From positions 62,001 to 126,000 of the forward strand of contig CABQNT010000004.1 of NCBI GenBank assembly GCA_902465605.1: a DNA stretch of 64,000 bases, in the 5' to 3' direction. The DNA is from Prevotella sp902465605. GTDB taxonomy: Bacteria > Bacteroidota > Bacteroidia > Bacteroidales > Bacteroidaceae. The translations under genes were made by a program, and so were the position numbers. Each line of letters starts with the position of its first letter. Within the stretch, counting starts at the first letter, position 1. Below are positions 8,587 through 17,734 of the stretch, piece by piece. Under the pieces are notes generated by a model. The model worked only from the letters and a program-made list of their open reading frames with translations. It had not been told where the DNA came from and made no database searches.

Positions 8587-8617
8587 CAAAGATACGAATA
8601 ATCATTGATAATACAAA
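8587..8617 (-). promoter_or_regulatory. Promoter of the Abi/primase-helicase operon
   Basis: On the minus strand TTTG (8617-8614), 19 nt, then TATCTTTG (8594-8587) match the Bacteroidetes -33/-7 consensus exactly. Transcription would begin near 8580, leaving a leader of about 80 nt before ATG 8499. Between 8620 and 9160 I see no gene or other clear structure. Confidence 0.75.
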
Positions 8618-9160
8618 CTTTTTAGTGAGAAGAATCACACAAAAGTGTATATCTTTGACATCTTTATATTTAACAATGCTAAATTGAAGCTTAAAATCAT
8701 ACTTTGCCAGCCAAACAAAGTGTAAAAGTGTTATCATTGTAAGGCCTATACCCATACTGAAAGCTCCGATGGGCAGAGGTTGGGCAGACATACATATGAT
8801 AAAAGGCGTTTTTGTACACTTTGGTTTTGACGCTATAAGAATCTCGCAAATTCAACGACAAATCAAAAACAAAGCAACAATGAATGTCTCATGAGGTGTA
8901 TTATATACAGCCCTCATTGGCTTCGGACTATTCTGTCGTTCGTTGTCAAGAGTGCTTTCTATATACGTACACAGGCATGGGGGTTTCATACCATAATGGC
9001 TACAAAGATACATATTATTTGTCATAAACAAAGATTTATGAATAAAAAAGTAACTATTTGTTAATGTGCACTTAACAACAGCTGATGAAAACAGAAAACT
9101 CAACGGTTGGAAACATGGTGGTTGGCATACGAAAGATATTGACAACCGTTCCAAATACTC

Positions 9161-9470
9161 GCATATTTGCAATCAAACAGGTGATTGGTCGCAAATAGGC
9201 GAATTTTATATATCTTTATTTTTCAGCAACTTACATCTTATTGGGGCATCAGTGCTCCTGCAAAAGCAATGCTTTAAGGCTGCAAAAGCATGCAGATTGG
9301 GGTATCAAGGCATTGACTTTGAAGTGCAAACCACATGCTATAGAATGGTAAACTGCATGCTATTGAATCAAAACAGACTACTAATTGCGAAACAAGGTGC
9401 TAAAAAGCATTCAAAAAGCGATGAATTTTTCTAGAATGACTGTTTTGAAAACACCAAAAATATGTACAAA
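9161..9470. repeat. Intergenic repeat element A with 22-bp-period array
   Basis: Begins with an imperfect stem-loop (GCATATTTGCAA at 9161-9172; GTCGCAAATAGGC at 9188-9200). A tandem array follows whose cores start at 9269 (ATGCTTTAA), 9291 (TGCAGATTG), 9313 (TTGACTTTG), 9335 (ATGCTATAG), 9357 (ATGCTATTG) and 9379 (TACTAATTG), each exactly 22 bp apart. A tail at 9424-9460 contains TTTTTCTAGAATGACTG, also seen in altered form in elements B and C. No coding capacity. Confidence 0.7.
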
Positions 9471-9576
9471 TCTAAAAAACTTAGGGTGTAACTCTTTGGC
9501 AGCTGTCTGGATGACAGAAAGATGAAAAAGTCCACCCCACCCTTCGCTGCTAGGTGCTGCCAGCTTGGACAGGACA

Positions 9577-10236
9577 TCATGCCTCAAGCGTTTTGACAAC
9601 TTGGAGAAGCTGACTGAAATCGTCTATGATGAACTCGGTGTGAATCTCTTCCAGTTGGCAACGTGTGCCATTGCCATACGTCACGCCACAGGTATGGATG
9701 CCGGCATTCTGCCCCATCTCGATATCATACTCCGTGTCGCCCACGACAAGTGCCTCCCCTGACTGAATGTCTAAATGCTCAAGCGTTTGATTCACCGCCT
9801 CGGGATGGGGCTTTGCATGCGTCACATCGTTGGCACTGACCACATGCGTGATGATTTCCTCTAAACCAAAAGTCTCCACAAAGTCCATCAGCGAGTGGCG
9901 GGAACGACTGCTGGCAATGGTGAGTACATACCCCAAACGATGTAATTCACGCAGGGTTTCCAATACCTGAGGGAACAACGGAACGGCTCCCGGGACGTTG
10001 TTTTCATGAAACACCTGATTATAGGCTTCCACGCAGCGATCGCCCATCTCGTCAGTCATAGGTATCAAGTCTGTAAACGTCTGCTTCAAGGGCAATCCAA
10101 TCATTCGACTGCACTGCTCACGACTGCGCTGCTCAAGTCCCAATCGGCTGATTACCTCGAGCATGGTATTGGTGATGAGGGTTTGTGTATCGGCCAACGT
10201 GCCGTCAAAATCCAGAATAATTGCTTTGATTTTCAT
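9577..10236 (-). CDS. HAD family hydrolase (phosphoglycolate phosphatase-like)
   Basis: 219 aa from ATG 10236 (MKIKAIILDFDGT); the codons upstream look non-coding. Motif I DFDGT has the nucleophile D9 and acid D11. Motif II is the serine/threonine region TIASSRSRHSL. Motif III is K in AKPHPEAV, and motif IV is VGDTEYDIEMG. An all-helical cap lies between motifs I and II, as in Gph/PGMB-type enzymes (subfamily IA). It should dephosphorylate a small phosphorylated metabolite in the cytoplasm, with phosphoglycolate or a sugar phosphate plausible; the sequence does not fix the substrate. It stands alone on the minus strand, divergent from the GH3-like gene. Confidence 0.85.
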   Translation of the reverse strand: MKIKAIILDFDGTLADTQTLITNTMLEVISRLGLEQRSREQCSRMIGLPLKQTFTDLIPMTDEMGDRCVEAYNQVFHENNVPGAVPLFPQVLETLRELHRLGYVLTIASSRSRHSLMDFVETFGLEEIITHVVSANDVTHAKPHPEAVNQTLEHLDIQSGEALVVGDTEYDIEMGQNAGIHTCGVTYGNGTRCQLEEIHTEFIIDDFSQLLQVVKTLEA

Positions 10237-10340
10237 TGAGTTATCTTTTTTGTCGAGTGGCAAAGGTAATGAAAAATATACCAACGGTTCCTGTTTATCT
10301 GTTACTTTTCGATGAATAGTAAATAAGGCCCCTCCCCCAT

Positions 10341-10361
10341 CCCCTCCCCGAAAGGGAGGGG
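10341..10361. repeat. GC-rich hairpin
   Basis: CCCCTCCC (10341-10348) and GGGAGGGG (10354-10361) form a perfect 8-bp stem with a 5-nt loop, preceded by another C-rich run at 10329. It lies between the divergent HAD and GH3-like genes. Looks like a REP-type intergenic element; no T-run, so not a clear terminator. Confidence 0.6.
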
Positions 10362-10563
10362 AGTAGTTAGCTTGTTTGTTTTATTTTCTTGATGATAAGT
10401 CCTTTCATCAGCTGCAACGCCCACTGGATTCATCGCGTTCTTCGTTGCAAGACACGCTTTCTACGATGGCATGTGGAGATTTTCTGGAAGGTAACATACC
10501 CGCAATCTTGTTTATTAAAATTAGTGAATTATGCCTGTGTTACAAAAGTTTAGGCTAATTTTG

Positions 10564-10654
10564 CATAAGATAGGCATCGCCTTAGCAATTACAAACAAGC
10601 TTGATTGCATGCGGCTGGCGCTGTTTTTACATAAGATAGGCATCGCCTTAGCAA
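10564..10654. repeat. Two 25-bp direct repeats upstream of the GH3-like gene
   Basis: The same 25 bases, beginning CATAAGATAGGCATCG and ending CTTAGCAA, occur at 10564-10588 and 10630-10654, 66 bp apart. Each contains a small GGC-ATC-GCC hairpin. A third partial relative (CACTATCTTTCACATAAATAG) follows at 10685. They lie 74-164 bp before the GH3-like start, where regulation is possible. Nothing else is seen in the 490-bp gap. Confidence 0.75.
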
Positions 10655-10727
10655 AGTAAGTAAACTTCCTTTGCCTTCGGCTCGCACTATCTTTCACATA
10701 AATAGATAAACGACACGAATAAAAAAA

Positions 10728-12260
10728 ATGGGGTTAACACGTATCGCGGCTCACTTCTTTTCATCACGACAAAAGGAGATTGAGCGACACGCCAAACACG
10801 CTGACTTAACGCAACAGCAGGTGCTGCAGCATCTTCTCGAACGGGCGAAGGACACGGAATATGGCCGAAACCATCTCTTTGGCAGCACCAAAACCTACGA
10901 AGATTTTGCCAAAAACGTACCTGTTAACACCTACGAAGAACTGAAAGGTGACATCGACCGCATGCGCCACGGCGAAGAAAACGTGCTTTGGCCGGGGCAA
11001 GTGAAATGGTACGCCAAGTCATCGGGGACAACCAATGACAAAAGTAAGTTTATTCCTGTTTCCAACGAGGGGCTCAACCGCATTCACTATCAAGGCGGAA
11101 AGGATACCGTGGCGCTTTATCTACGCAACAATCCTGACAGCAGGATGTTCGACGGAAAGGGACTGATATTGGGCGGAAGCCATTCGCCCAACTATAATCT
11201 GCACAACTCTTTGGTGGGTGATTTGAGTGCCATCCTCATCGAAAACATCAACCCATTGGCCAATTTGGTACGCGTTCCCAAGAAATCAACCGCACTCTTG
11301 CAGGATTTTGAGGTAAAGCGTGACCGCATAGCCCACGAGACATTGAACCAAAACGTCACCAACCTCTCAGGCGTTCCGTCATGGATGCTGTCGGTGCTGG
11401 TGCGCGTCATGGAGCTGAGTGGCAAGAAACACCTCGAAGAAGTGTGGCCCAATCTGGAAGTGTTCTTCCATGGTGGCATCGCTTTCACGCCCTATCGCCC
11501 GCAATATGAGCAGCTCATCACGTCGCCAAACATGCACTACATGGAGACCTATAATGCCAGCGAGGGATTCTTCGGCATACAGAGCGACCCCGGAGATGCG
11601 TCGATGTTGCTCATGACCGACTATGACGTTTTCTACGAGTTCATCCCCATGGACGAGTATGGAACGGATCATCCAACGGTATTGCCACTTGAAGACGTGG
11701 AGTTGGATAAGAATTATGCAGTTCTCATTTCAACCTCATGCGGACTATGGCGATACATGATAGGCGACACGGTGAAGTTTACATCCCGCCAACCCTATAA
11801 GTTCATCATCACAGGCCGCACCAAATACTTCATCAATGCCTTTGGTGAAGAGCTCATCATGGACAATGCCGAGAAAGGATTGGCCTACGCTTGCGAGCAG
11901 ACGGGGGCCGAAATCAAGGAATACACGGCCGCACCTGTGTACATGGACAGTAAGGCCAAATGCCGTCATCAATGGGTCATTGAGTTTGCCAAAGCACCAA
12001 ATGACCTGAAAAAGTTTGCCAACATACTGGACAAACGACTGCAAGAACTGAACAGTGACTATGAGGCTAAACGCTTTCATGACATCACGTTACAGCATTT
12101 GGAAATTGTTGTGGCTCGCCCTGACCTATTCAACGACTGGCTGAAAATGAAGGGTAAACTGGGCGGTCAACATAAGATTCCACGACTGTCCAACAGTCGC
12201 AAGGTTATTGAAGAGATGCTCGAGTTGAACCAAGAGCCTGCGGAAACCCAACAGGCATAG
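10728..12260 (+). CDS. GH3-family (auxin-responsive GH3-like) adenylating protein
   Basis: 510 aa, cytoplasmic. Belongs to the GH3 branch of acyl-adenylate-forming enzymes, which in plants join amino acids to plant hormones; bacterial members are widespread in Bacteroidetes and their substrates are unknown. Visible motifs are the ATP-binding loop YAKSSGTTNDKSKFIPVS (about residue 90), YNASEGFFGIQ (motif II region), and YMIGDTVKF with ITGRTKYFINAFGEELIMDNAE (adenylate and hinge region). Full family length. The downstream lipoprotein gene starts 21 bp later on the same strand, so the two are probably co-transcribed. Two 25-bp direct repeats lie upstream. Confidence 0.85.
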   Translation: MGLTRIAAHFFSSRQKEIERHAKHADLTQQQVLQHLLERAKDTEYGRNHLFGSTKTYEDFAKNVPVNTYEELKGDIDRMRHGEENVLWPGQVKWYAKSSGTTNDKSKFIPVSNEGLNRIHYQGGKDTVALYLRNNPDSRMFDGKGLILGGSHSPNYNLHNSLVGDLSAILIENINPLANLVRVPKKSTALLQDFEVKRDRIAHETLNQNVTNLSGVPSWMLSVLVRVMELSGKKHLEEVWPNLEVFFHGGIAFTPYRPQYEQLITSPNMHYMETYNASEGFFGIQSDPGDASMLLMTDYDVFYEFIPMDEYGTDHPTVLPLEDVELDKNYAVLISTSCGLWRYMIGDTVKFTSRQPYKFIITGRTKYFINAFGEELIMDNAEKGLAYACEQTGAEIKEYTAAPVYMDSKAKCRHQWVIEFAKAPNDLKKFANILDKRLQELNSDYEAKRFHDITLQHLEIVVARPDLFNDWLKMKGKLGGQHKIPRLSNSRKVIEEMLELNQEPAETQQA

Positions 12261-12281
12261 TCTGCTAACAAACACAAGTAT

Positions 12282-14324
12282 ATGAATATCAATCAACAGA
12301 AACGCTTCAAAAGGTACACGCGCATGGCTCGTCAAGCCATGAACAACGTCCGCGACATGCAGTTGACGGCCCTGCTGATGCTGGTACTGTTGTTGGTTTC
12401 CTGCGCTCGAATGGGTCAACCCGATGGCGGATGGTACGATGAAACACCACCTAAGGTCATCAGCACCACGCCAAAAGAAGGTGCCACACAGGTAACGAGC
12501 AAGAAAATTTACATCAATTTCAATGAGTTCATCAAACTGGAGAATGCCACCGAGAAAGTAGTAGTGTCGCCTCCACAATTGGAAGCACCTGAGATTAAGT
12601 CGCAAGGAAAGAGAATTCTCGTGGAACTGAAAGACAGTTTGAAGCCCAATGCGACCTATACCATCGACTTCAGTGATGCCATCTCTGACAACAATGAGGG
12701 CAACCCACTGGGCAATTACACCTATAGTTTCTCCACAGGCGATAAGATAGACACCATGGAGGTAAGCGGATACGTACTTGAAGCCGAGAACCTTGAGCCA
12801 ATCAAGGGCATCCTCGTGGGGCTGTATGCCGACCAGAGTGACAGCATCTTCCGCAAACAACCCATGTTGCGCGTGTCGCGAACCGACAGCAGAGGACGCT
12901 TCACCATCCGCGGTATCGCCAACGGAAGCTACCGAGTGTTTGCCTTGCAAGATGCCGACGGTAACTACATCTTCAACCAGAAGAGTGAGAAGGTGGCCTT
13001 CTCGCACGAACTCGTCACGACGACCTCTAAACCAGACGTGCGGCAAGACACCCTTTGGGCCGACTCGTTGCACATCAAAGCCATCAACCAGGTGAAGTAC
13101 ACGCACTTCCTGCCCGATGACATCACGCTCAGAGCCTTTACAGAAATTCAATCTGACCGATACCTCATCAAGACCGAACGAAAAGATCCAAACAACTTTT
13201 CGCTGTTTTTCAGTTATGGCAGCAAAGAGGTTCCGCAGATCAAAGGCCTCAACTTTGACGCCAAAGATGCGTTCATCATGGAGTCGAATCCGCGCGGGGA
13301 TACCCTGACTTACTGGCTGCGTGACACCACACTCATCAACCAAGACTCGCTTGAGATTGAGCTAAAATACCAAGCCAGCGATTCTACCGGTGAGCTACAC
13401 CTACAAACAGACACTCTCATGATGCTGGCCAAACAGCCTTATGCCAAACGGCTTAAGCAAGCGCAGAAACGCTTGGAAGAGTGGAAAAAGAAACAAGAAC
13501 GGGCAAAGAAGCGGGGTGAGCCTTACGATTCTATCATGCCAAAAGAGGCTCTTGAGGTCAAGTTGAGTGTCAGTTCGGCTCTCGCTCCCGATCAGAATGT
13601 AGGGTTCAGCTTTACCACACCATTGGCCGTGCTCGACACATCCAAAGTACATCTTTACTCCAAGCAAGACACGCTGTGGTATGTTTCCCCCTTCGAAATA
13701 GAGCAACAGCGCGACACCTCCATCGTACCGTTCAATGATGCCTACATTAAAAACACGAGAAACTATGTGTTGAGGGGCGAATGGCGACCCAACATCGAAT
13801 ACAGTCTTGAACTGGACAGCGCTGCGTTTGTTGACATCTATGGCAAGGCATCGAACAAAATCAAACAAGGTTTCAAGGTGAAGTCAAACGATGAGTTCAG
13901 CACCATCTTGCTTACCATTACCGGAGCTGATGGCAAACCGCTGGTGGTTCAGTTGCTGGACAATTCAGACAAGCCCGTTAAACAGGTTCGTACCTCCAAT
14001 GGTATGGCTCAATTTTTCTACGTTGAACCGCGCGAATACTATGTGCGCCTGTTTATAGACACCAACAACAACGGCAAATGGGACACGGGCGATTACGACA
14101 AGGGCGTGCAGCCTGAAGAGGTGTACTATTATCCCAAAAAGATAACTTGCAGGGCCAAGTGGGACTTTAACGAGACATGGAATCTGACGAGTACGCCCAT
14201 TTACAGACAGAAACCAACAGAAATAACTAAACAGAAAGGCGAGCAACAGCGCAAAATACAAAGCAGAAATGCGAAACGCGCACTCGACCTGGGTAAAGAA
14301 TACATTCCCGGAATGATGAAATAA
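12282..14324 (+). CDS. Lipoprotein with Ig-like (Big_5) domain
   Basis: 680 aa. A basic N-terminus, a hydrophobic stretch and lipobox LLVSC (Cys near residue 41) mark a lipoprotein. The start could also be the internal ATG at residue 26, which gives a more usual signal length. Residues about 52-150 are a bacterial Ig-like domain (PPKVISTTPKEGATQV ... IDFSDAISDNNEG). A region with RTDSRGRFTIRGIANGSYRVFALQDADGNY, like a carboxypeptidase regulatory domain, follows, then a long coil with KKKQERAKKRGEP (about residues 390-410). The C-terminus is basic. Probably an outer-membrane or periplasmic structural protein; conserved in Bacteroidetes, function unknown. It sits between the GH3-like gene and a DUF3108 gene with short gaps. 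Confidence 0.8.
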   Translation: MNINQQKRFKRYTRMARQAMNNVRDMQLTALLMLVLLLVSCARMGQPDGGWYDETPPKVISTTPKEGATQVTSKKIYINFNEFIKLENATEKVVVSPPQLEAPEIKSQGKRILVELKDSLKPNATYTIDFSDAISDNNEGNPLGNYTYSFSTGDKIDTMEVSGYVLEAENLEPIKGILVGLYADQSDSIFRKQPMLRVSRTDSRGRFTIRGIANGSYRVFALQDADGNYIFNQKSEKVAFSHELVTTTSKPDVRQDTLWADSLHIKAINQVKYTHFLPDDITLRAFTEIQSDRYLIKTERKDPNNFSLFFSYGSKEVPQIKGLNFDAKDAFIMESNPRGDTLTYWLRDTTLINQDSLEIELKYQASDSTGELHLQTDTLMMLAKQPYAKRLKQAQKRLEEWKKKQERAKKRGEPYDSIMPKEALEVKLSVSSALAPDQNVGFSFTTPLAVLDTSKVHLYSKQDTLWYVSPFEIEQQRDTSIVPFNDAYIKNTRNYVLRGEWRPNIEYSLELDSAAFVDIYGKASNKIKQGFKVKSNDEFSTILLTITGADGKPLVVQLLDNSDKPVKQVRTSNGMAQFFYVEPREYYVRLFIDTNNNGKWDTGDYDKGVQPEEVYYYPKKITCRAKWDFNETWNLTSTPIYRQKPTEITKQKGEQQRKIQSRNAKRALDLGKEYIPGMMK

Positions 14325-14397
14325 GCCTATGCTGTCAGCTAAACAGTGCTGGCGAACCTTCTACATGCAGGCGTTTCTGGGAGATAAAAACGAGAAC

Positions 14398-15216
14398 ATG
14401 AAAATGAAATTATTCAGAAACTTAGCAATTCTTTCGCTTTTTTTAGGGGTGTTTACCGCATCCCATGCACAGTGTAACATGACCAATACCGCCTTCAAAT
14501 CGGGCGAGTACTTGTCATACAACCTATATTTCAATTGGAAATTTGTATGGGTCAAGGTTGGTTCAGCCACCATGTCGGTGGTACAGACGAGGTACAACAA
14601 CCAGCCAGCTTACCGTGGTTCGCTCATCACACGCAGCAACAGCAAGGCCGACAACCTGTTTGTTCTGCGTGATACCCTACAGGCATACACCTCATTAAAA
14701 CTCGCTCCACAATACTATCGCAAGGCTGCCAATGAGGGAGGTCGATACTATGTCGACGAAGTATTCTATTCTTATCCCAACGGGCGCGTTCATGTCAAGC
14801 AACATCAGATATCCAGCAAAGGCACTCACGAGTGGAAACTGTCTGACATGAAAGACTGTGTTTACGATATGTTGAACATCTTTTTGCGCGCCAGGTCGTT
14901 CGATCCATCCAAATGGAAGAAAGGACATGCCTATCGCTTCACGATGATAGACGGGAATAAATCAAGGCCCGCCCTACTAAAATACCGAGGGAAAACCACC
15001 GTTAAGGCCGACAATGGGAGAAAATATAGATGTCTGCATCTGTCGTACATGGAACAGGATGATGGCAAATTCAAACGAGTTGTTGACTTCTACGTAAGCG
15101 ATGACACCAATCATGTGCCTGTACGTTTGGACATGTTTCTTAAGTTTGGATCGGCCAAAGCATTCTTGGTGGGAATGAGAGGTGTGCGAAATAACATGGC
15201 TTCACAAGTAAGATAA
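14398..15216 (+). CDS. DUF3108 domain-containing secreted protein
   Basis: 272 aa from ATG 14398. An earlier ATG (14329) is in frame, but MKMKLFRNLAILSLFLGVFTA is a clear signal peptide cleaved near SHA-Q, so the later start is preferred. The mature part (FKSGEYLSYNLYFNWKFVWV, GSATMSVV, YYRKAANEGGRYYVDEVF, PVRLDMFLKFGSAKAFLVGM) fits the DUF3108 beta-rich domain found in periplasmic proteins. The role is unknown. It is the last gene of a likely three-gene unit (GH3-like, lipoprotein, DUF3108), closed by a terminator at 15245. Confidence 0.8.
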   Translation: MKMKLFRNLAILSLFLGVFTASHAQCNMTNTAFKSGEYLSYNLYFNWKFVWVKVGSATMSVVQTRYNNQPAYRGSLITRSNSKADNLFVLRDTLQAYTSLKLAPQYYRKAANEGGRYYVDEVFYSYPNGRVHVKQHQISSKGTHEWKLSDMKDCVYDMLNIFLRARSFDPSKWKKGHAYRFTMIDGNKSRPALLKYRGKTTVKADNGRKYRCLHLSYMEQDDGKFKRVVDFYVSDDTNHVPVRLDMFLKFGSAKAFLVGMRGVRNNMASQVR

Positions 15217-15244
15217 ACAAGAGGTGCTATCCTCTAAACAACAA

Positions 15245-15279
15245 AAACAGGCTGTCTTGCACATCAAGTCAGCCTGTTT
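15245..15279 (+). terminator. Terminator after the DUF3108 gene
   Basis: AAACAGGCTG (15245-15254) pairs with CAGCCTGTTT (15270-15279), a perfect 10-bp stem whose second arm ends in a T-run. It lies between the convergent DUF3108 gene and glnN. Confidence 0.8.
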
Positions 15280-15368
15280 TCGTTCTGAAGCATACTACGC
15301 TTCCTCATCAATGAGTTTGGCCTGAGTTCACAGGCAGACAGCCTTGCCTACCTGATGAACAGCAGTTC

Positions 15369-17558
15369 TTACCTGATGAACATCAGTTCGCGGTATTTGG
15401 GCAACGTCCACAACTCGTCACTGACTATCAGTTCGAGTTTATCTATATGATAGCGTATGGTTTCAAGCTTCGGTGCTACGTTATCATGGTAGGCAATAGC
15501 CTTCTCTCTCTCGTTCTCTATCTTGTTGGCAACCTTGCGGGCATTAATCAATTCTTCCACTCCTGTCTCGATAATCTTTGTGCGCTCAGCAATTTCCACA
15601 ATGAGTTTTTTGTTGCGACAGGTCAGCTTTTCCGCTTCCTCACGGTCAAAAATTTCAAACATACGCGCCACGTTGTTGGCCAATTGACTTTGATAATAGG
15701 TAGCAACCGGAATGATATGGTTCATCGTAAGGTCACCCATGACGCGGGCTTCAATCTGTATTTTCTTGGTATACATTTCCCATTTCACCTCATTGCGCGC
15801 CACCAACTCGCTGCGTGTCATCACGCCTGTGCTTTCAAACATCTTAATGCTGTCTTCGTCAAGATAACGGTCAAAGATGACTGGACAACTGTTCTCGCAG
15901 TCCAAACCACGTCGCTTGGCTTCTTCCACCCATTCTTCACTGTACCCGTTGCCATCAAAATGAATGGGCTTACAGGTCTTGATATCCTCACGAAGGACGT
16001 CAATGATAGCCGAAGTTTGGTCTTCACCTTGCTCAATCAGCGCATCCACGCGCTTCTTGAAGTTAGTCAAAGCCTCCGCCATGGCTGCATTGAGCACCAG
16101 CATGGAGCAGGCACAATTGGCTTCTGAACCCACAGCACGGAACTCAAAGCGATTACCAGTGAAGGCAAACGGACTGGTTCTGTTCCGGTCTGTATTGTCT
16201 ATGAACAGTTCAGGAATCTCTGGAATGTCCAACATCATCCCCTGTTTTCCGTGCAAGGTGAACAAATCTTCTTTGTCAGCCACCTCGATATGGTTCAACA
16301 ACTCAGTGAGTTGCGTACCCAAGAACGATGAAATGATAGCGGGTGGAGCCTCATTCGCACCCAATCGATGTGCGTTGGTGGCACTCATAATAGATGCCTT
16401 GAGCAGTCCGTTGTGCTTGTATACGCTCATCAACGTTTCCACCAAGAACACCACGAAGCGCAAGTTGTCTTCGGCTGTCTTGCCTGGTGCATGCAGCAAC
16501 ACGCCCGTATCGGTGCACAAGCTCCAGTTGTTGTGCTTGCCACTGCCGTTCACTCCGGCAAATGGTTTCTCGTGTAATAGCACACGAAAACCATGTCTGC
16601 GTGCCACACGTTTCATCAGTGACATGAGCAACATATTGTGATCGATGGCCAAATTGCACTCCTCGAAGATGGGAGCCAACTCAAATTGGTTGGGGGCCAC
16701 CTCGTTATGACGGGTCTTACACGGTATGCCAAGCTCGAGAGCCTGTATCTCCAAGTCTTTCATGAACGCCTGTACACGATCTGGAATGGTACCCAAATAA
16801 TGGTCATCCATTTGCTGATTCTTGGCTGAATCATGTCCCATGAGCGTTCGACCCGTTAACATCAGGTCGGAACGCGCATGGTATAAATCCTCGTCTACCA
16901 GGAAATATTCCTGTTCCCAGCCCAAATTGGCCCGCACTTTCTTCACGTTAGGATCGAAATAGCGACAAACTTGCGTTGCCGCCACATCCACTGCATGGAG
17001 CGAACGCAGCAGAGGAGCCTTGTAATCGAGGGCTTCACCCGTATACGATATAAAGATAGTGGGTATACAAAGCGTATCATCAATGATGAAAACCGGCGAC
17101 GTTGGATCCCAAGCCGAATAGCCTCGCGCCTCAAAGGTGTTGCGAATGCCACCGTTGGGAAACGAAGATGAGTCGGCTTCTTGCTGAACTAACAACTTTC
17201 CACTAAACTCTTCAATCATGCCACCCTTACCGTCAAACTCCACAAAGGCGTCATGTTTCTCGGCAGTTCCTTCCGTCAAAGGCTGAAACCAGTGCGTGTA
17301 ATGCGTCACACCGTTTTCCTGTGCCCAGTGTTTCATACCCGTTGCCACGGCATCTGCAATGGAACGATTGAAATGGGCACCATTGTCAATCACATCAGTG
17401 AGTTGCTGGAACACGTCTTCCGGCAGGTATTTCTGCATTTTTGCACGGTTAAAGACGTATTTACCAAAGTACTCTGAAGGCCGTTCCTTAGGAGCCTTCA
17501 CAGCCAATGGGGCTTTTTTTGAAGCCTCAGTAACTGCTTGAAATCTGAAATTTTCCAT
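15369..17558 (-). CDS. glnN: Glutamine synthetase type III
   Basis: 729 aa, the length expected of the large GSIII type, which makes glutamine from glutamate, ammonia and ATP in the cytoplasm. Recognisable parts are the N-terminal region with VFNRAKMQKYLPEDV, the active-site segments NLGWEQEYFLVDEDL, RHNEVAPNQFELAPIFEE and NGSGKHNNWSL, and FAFTGNRFEFRAVGSEANCACS. GSIII is the main form in Bacteroides and Prevotella and is usually induced by nitrogen limitation. A -7 box TACCTTTG lies on the minus strand at 17626-17619, but no good -33 box is seen. Its last codons (LMFIR, stop) are partly duplicated just downstream at 15350-15368 as an imperfect 21-bp copy. Monocistronic. Confidence 0.95.
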   Translation of the reverse strand: MENFRFQAVTEASKKAPLAVKAPKERPSEYFGKYVFNRAKMQKYLPEDVFQQLTDVIDNGAHFNRSIADAVATGMKHWAQENGVTHYTHWFQPLTEGTAEKHDAFVEFDGKGGMIEEFSGKLLVQQEADSSSFPNGGIRNTFEARGYSAWDPTSPVFIIDDTLCIPTIFISYTGEALDYKAPLLRSLHAVDVAATQVCRYFDPNVKKVRANLGWEQEYFLVDEDLYHARSDLMLTGRTLMGHDSAKNQQMDDHYLGTIPDRVQAFMKDLEIQALELGIPCKTRHNEVAPNQFELAPIFEECNLAIDHNMLLMSLMKRVARRHGFRVLLHEKPFAGVNGSGKHNNWSLCTDTGVLLHAPGKTAEDNLRFVVFLVETLMSVYKHNGLLKASIMSATNAHRLGANEAPPAIISSFLGTQLTELLNHIEVADKEDLFTLHGKQGMMLDIPEIPELFIDNTDRNRTSPFAFTGNRFEFRAVGSEANCACSMLVLNAAMAEALTNFKKRVDALIEQGEDQTSAIIDVLREDIKTCKPIHFDGNGYSEEWVEEAKRRGLDCENSCPVIFDRYLDEDSIKMFESTGVMTRSELVARNEVKWEMYTKKIQIEARVMGDLTMNHIIPVATYYQSQLANNVARMFEIFDREEAEKLTCRNKKLIVEIAERTKIIETGVEELINARKVANKIENEREKAIAYHDNVAPKLETIRYHIDKLELIVSDELWTLPKYRELMFIR

Positions 17559-17734
17559 TGTCTATCTTACTTATATTTTGCTTTTATTGGCCGAATATCA
17601 CCCCAATGAAAGGCCTTACAAAGGTACAATAAAGAAATGAAACCTGTGCATGGTGACACCAATTGTTAACTTTTCCTCCTATGGCACTTCAAGTAAAGAA
17701 AGATGTTTTCATTGGTAAAAAGAAATGACTCTAT

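Noticed and set aside
8852..9434. Open frames of 106 and 122 codons between the Abi and HAD genes
   Set aside because: Opposite strands, overlapping each other and the 22-bp array; no protein-like composition.
12126..13343. 405-codon open frame on the minus strand
   Set aside because: Lies antisense to the GH3-like and lipoprotein genes, has no recognisable domains and mirrors the codon pattern of the plus-strand genes.
15447..16641. Two open frames of about 225 codons on the plus strand
   Set aside because: Antisense to glnN; no protein-like features.
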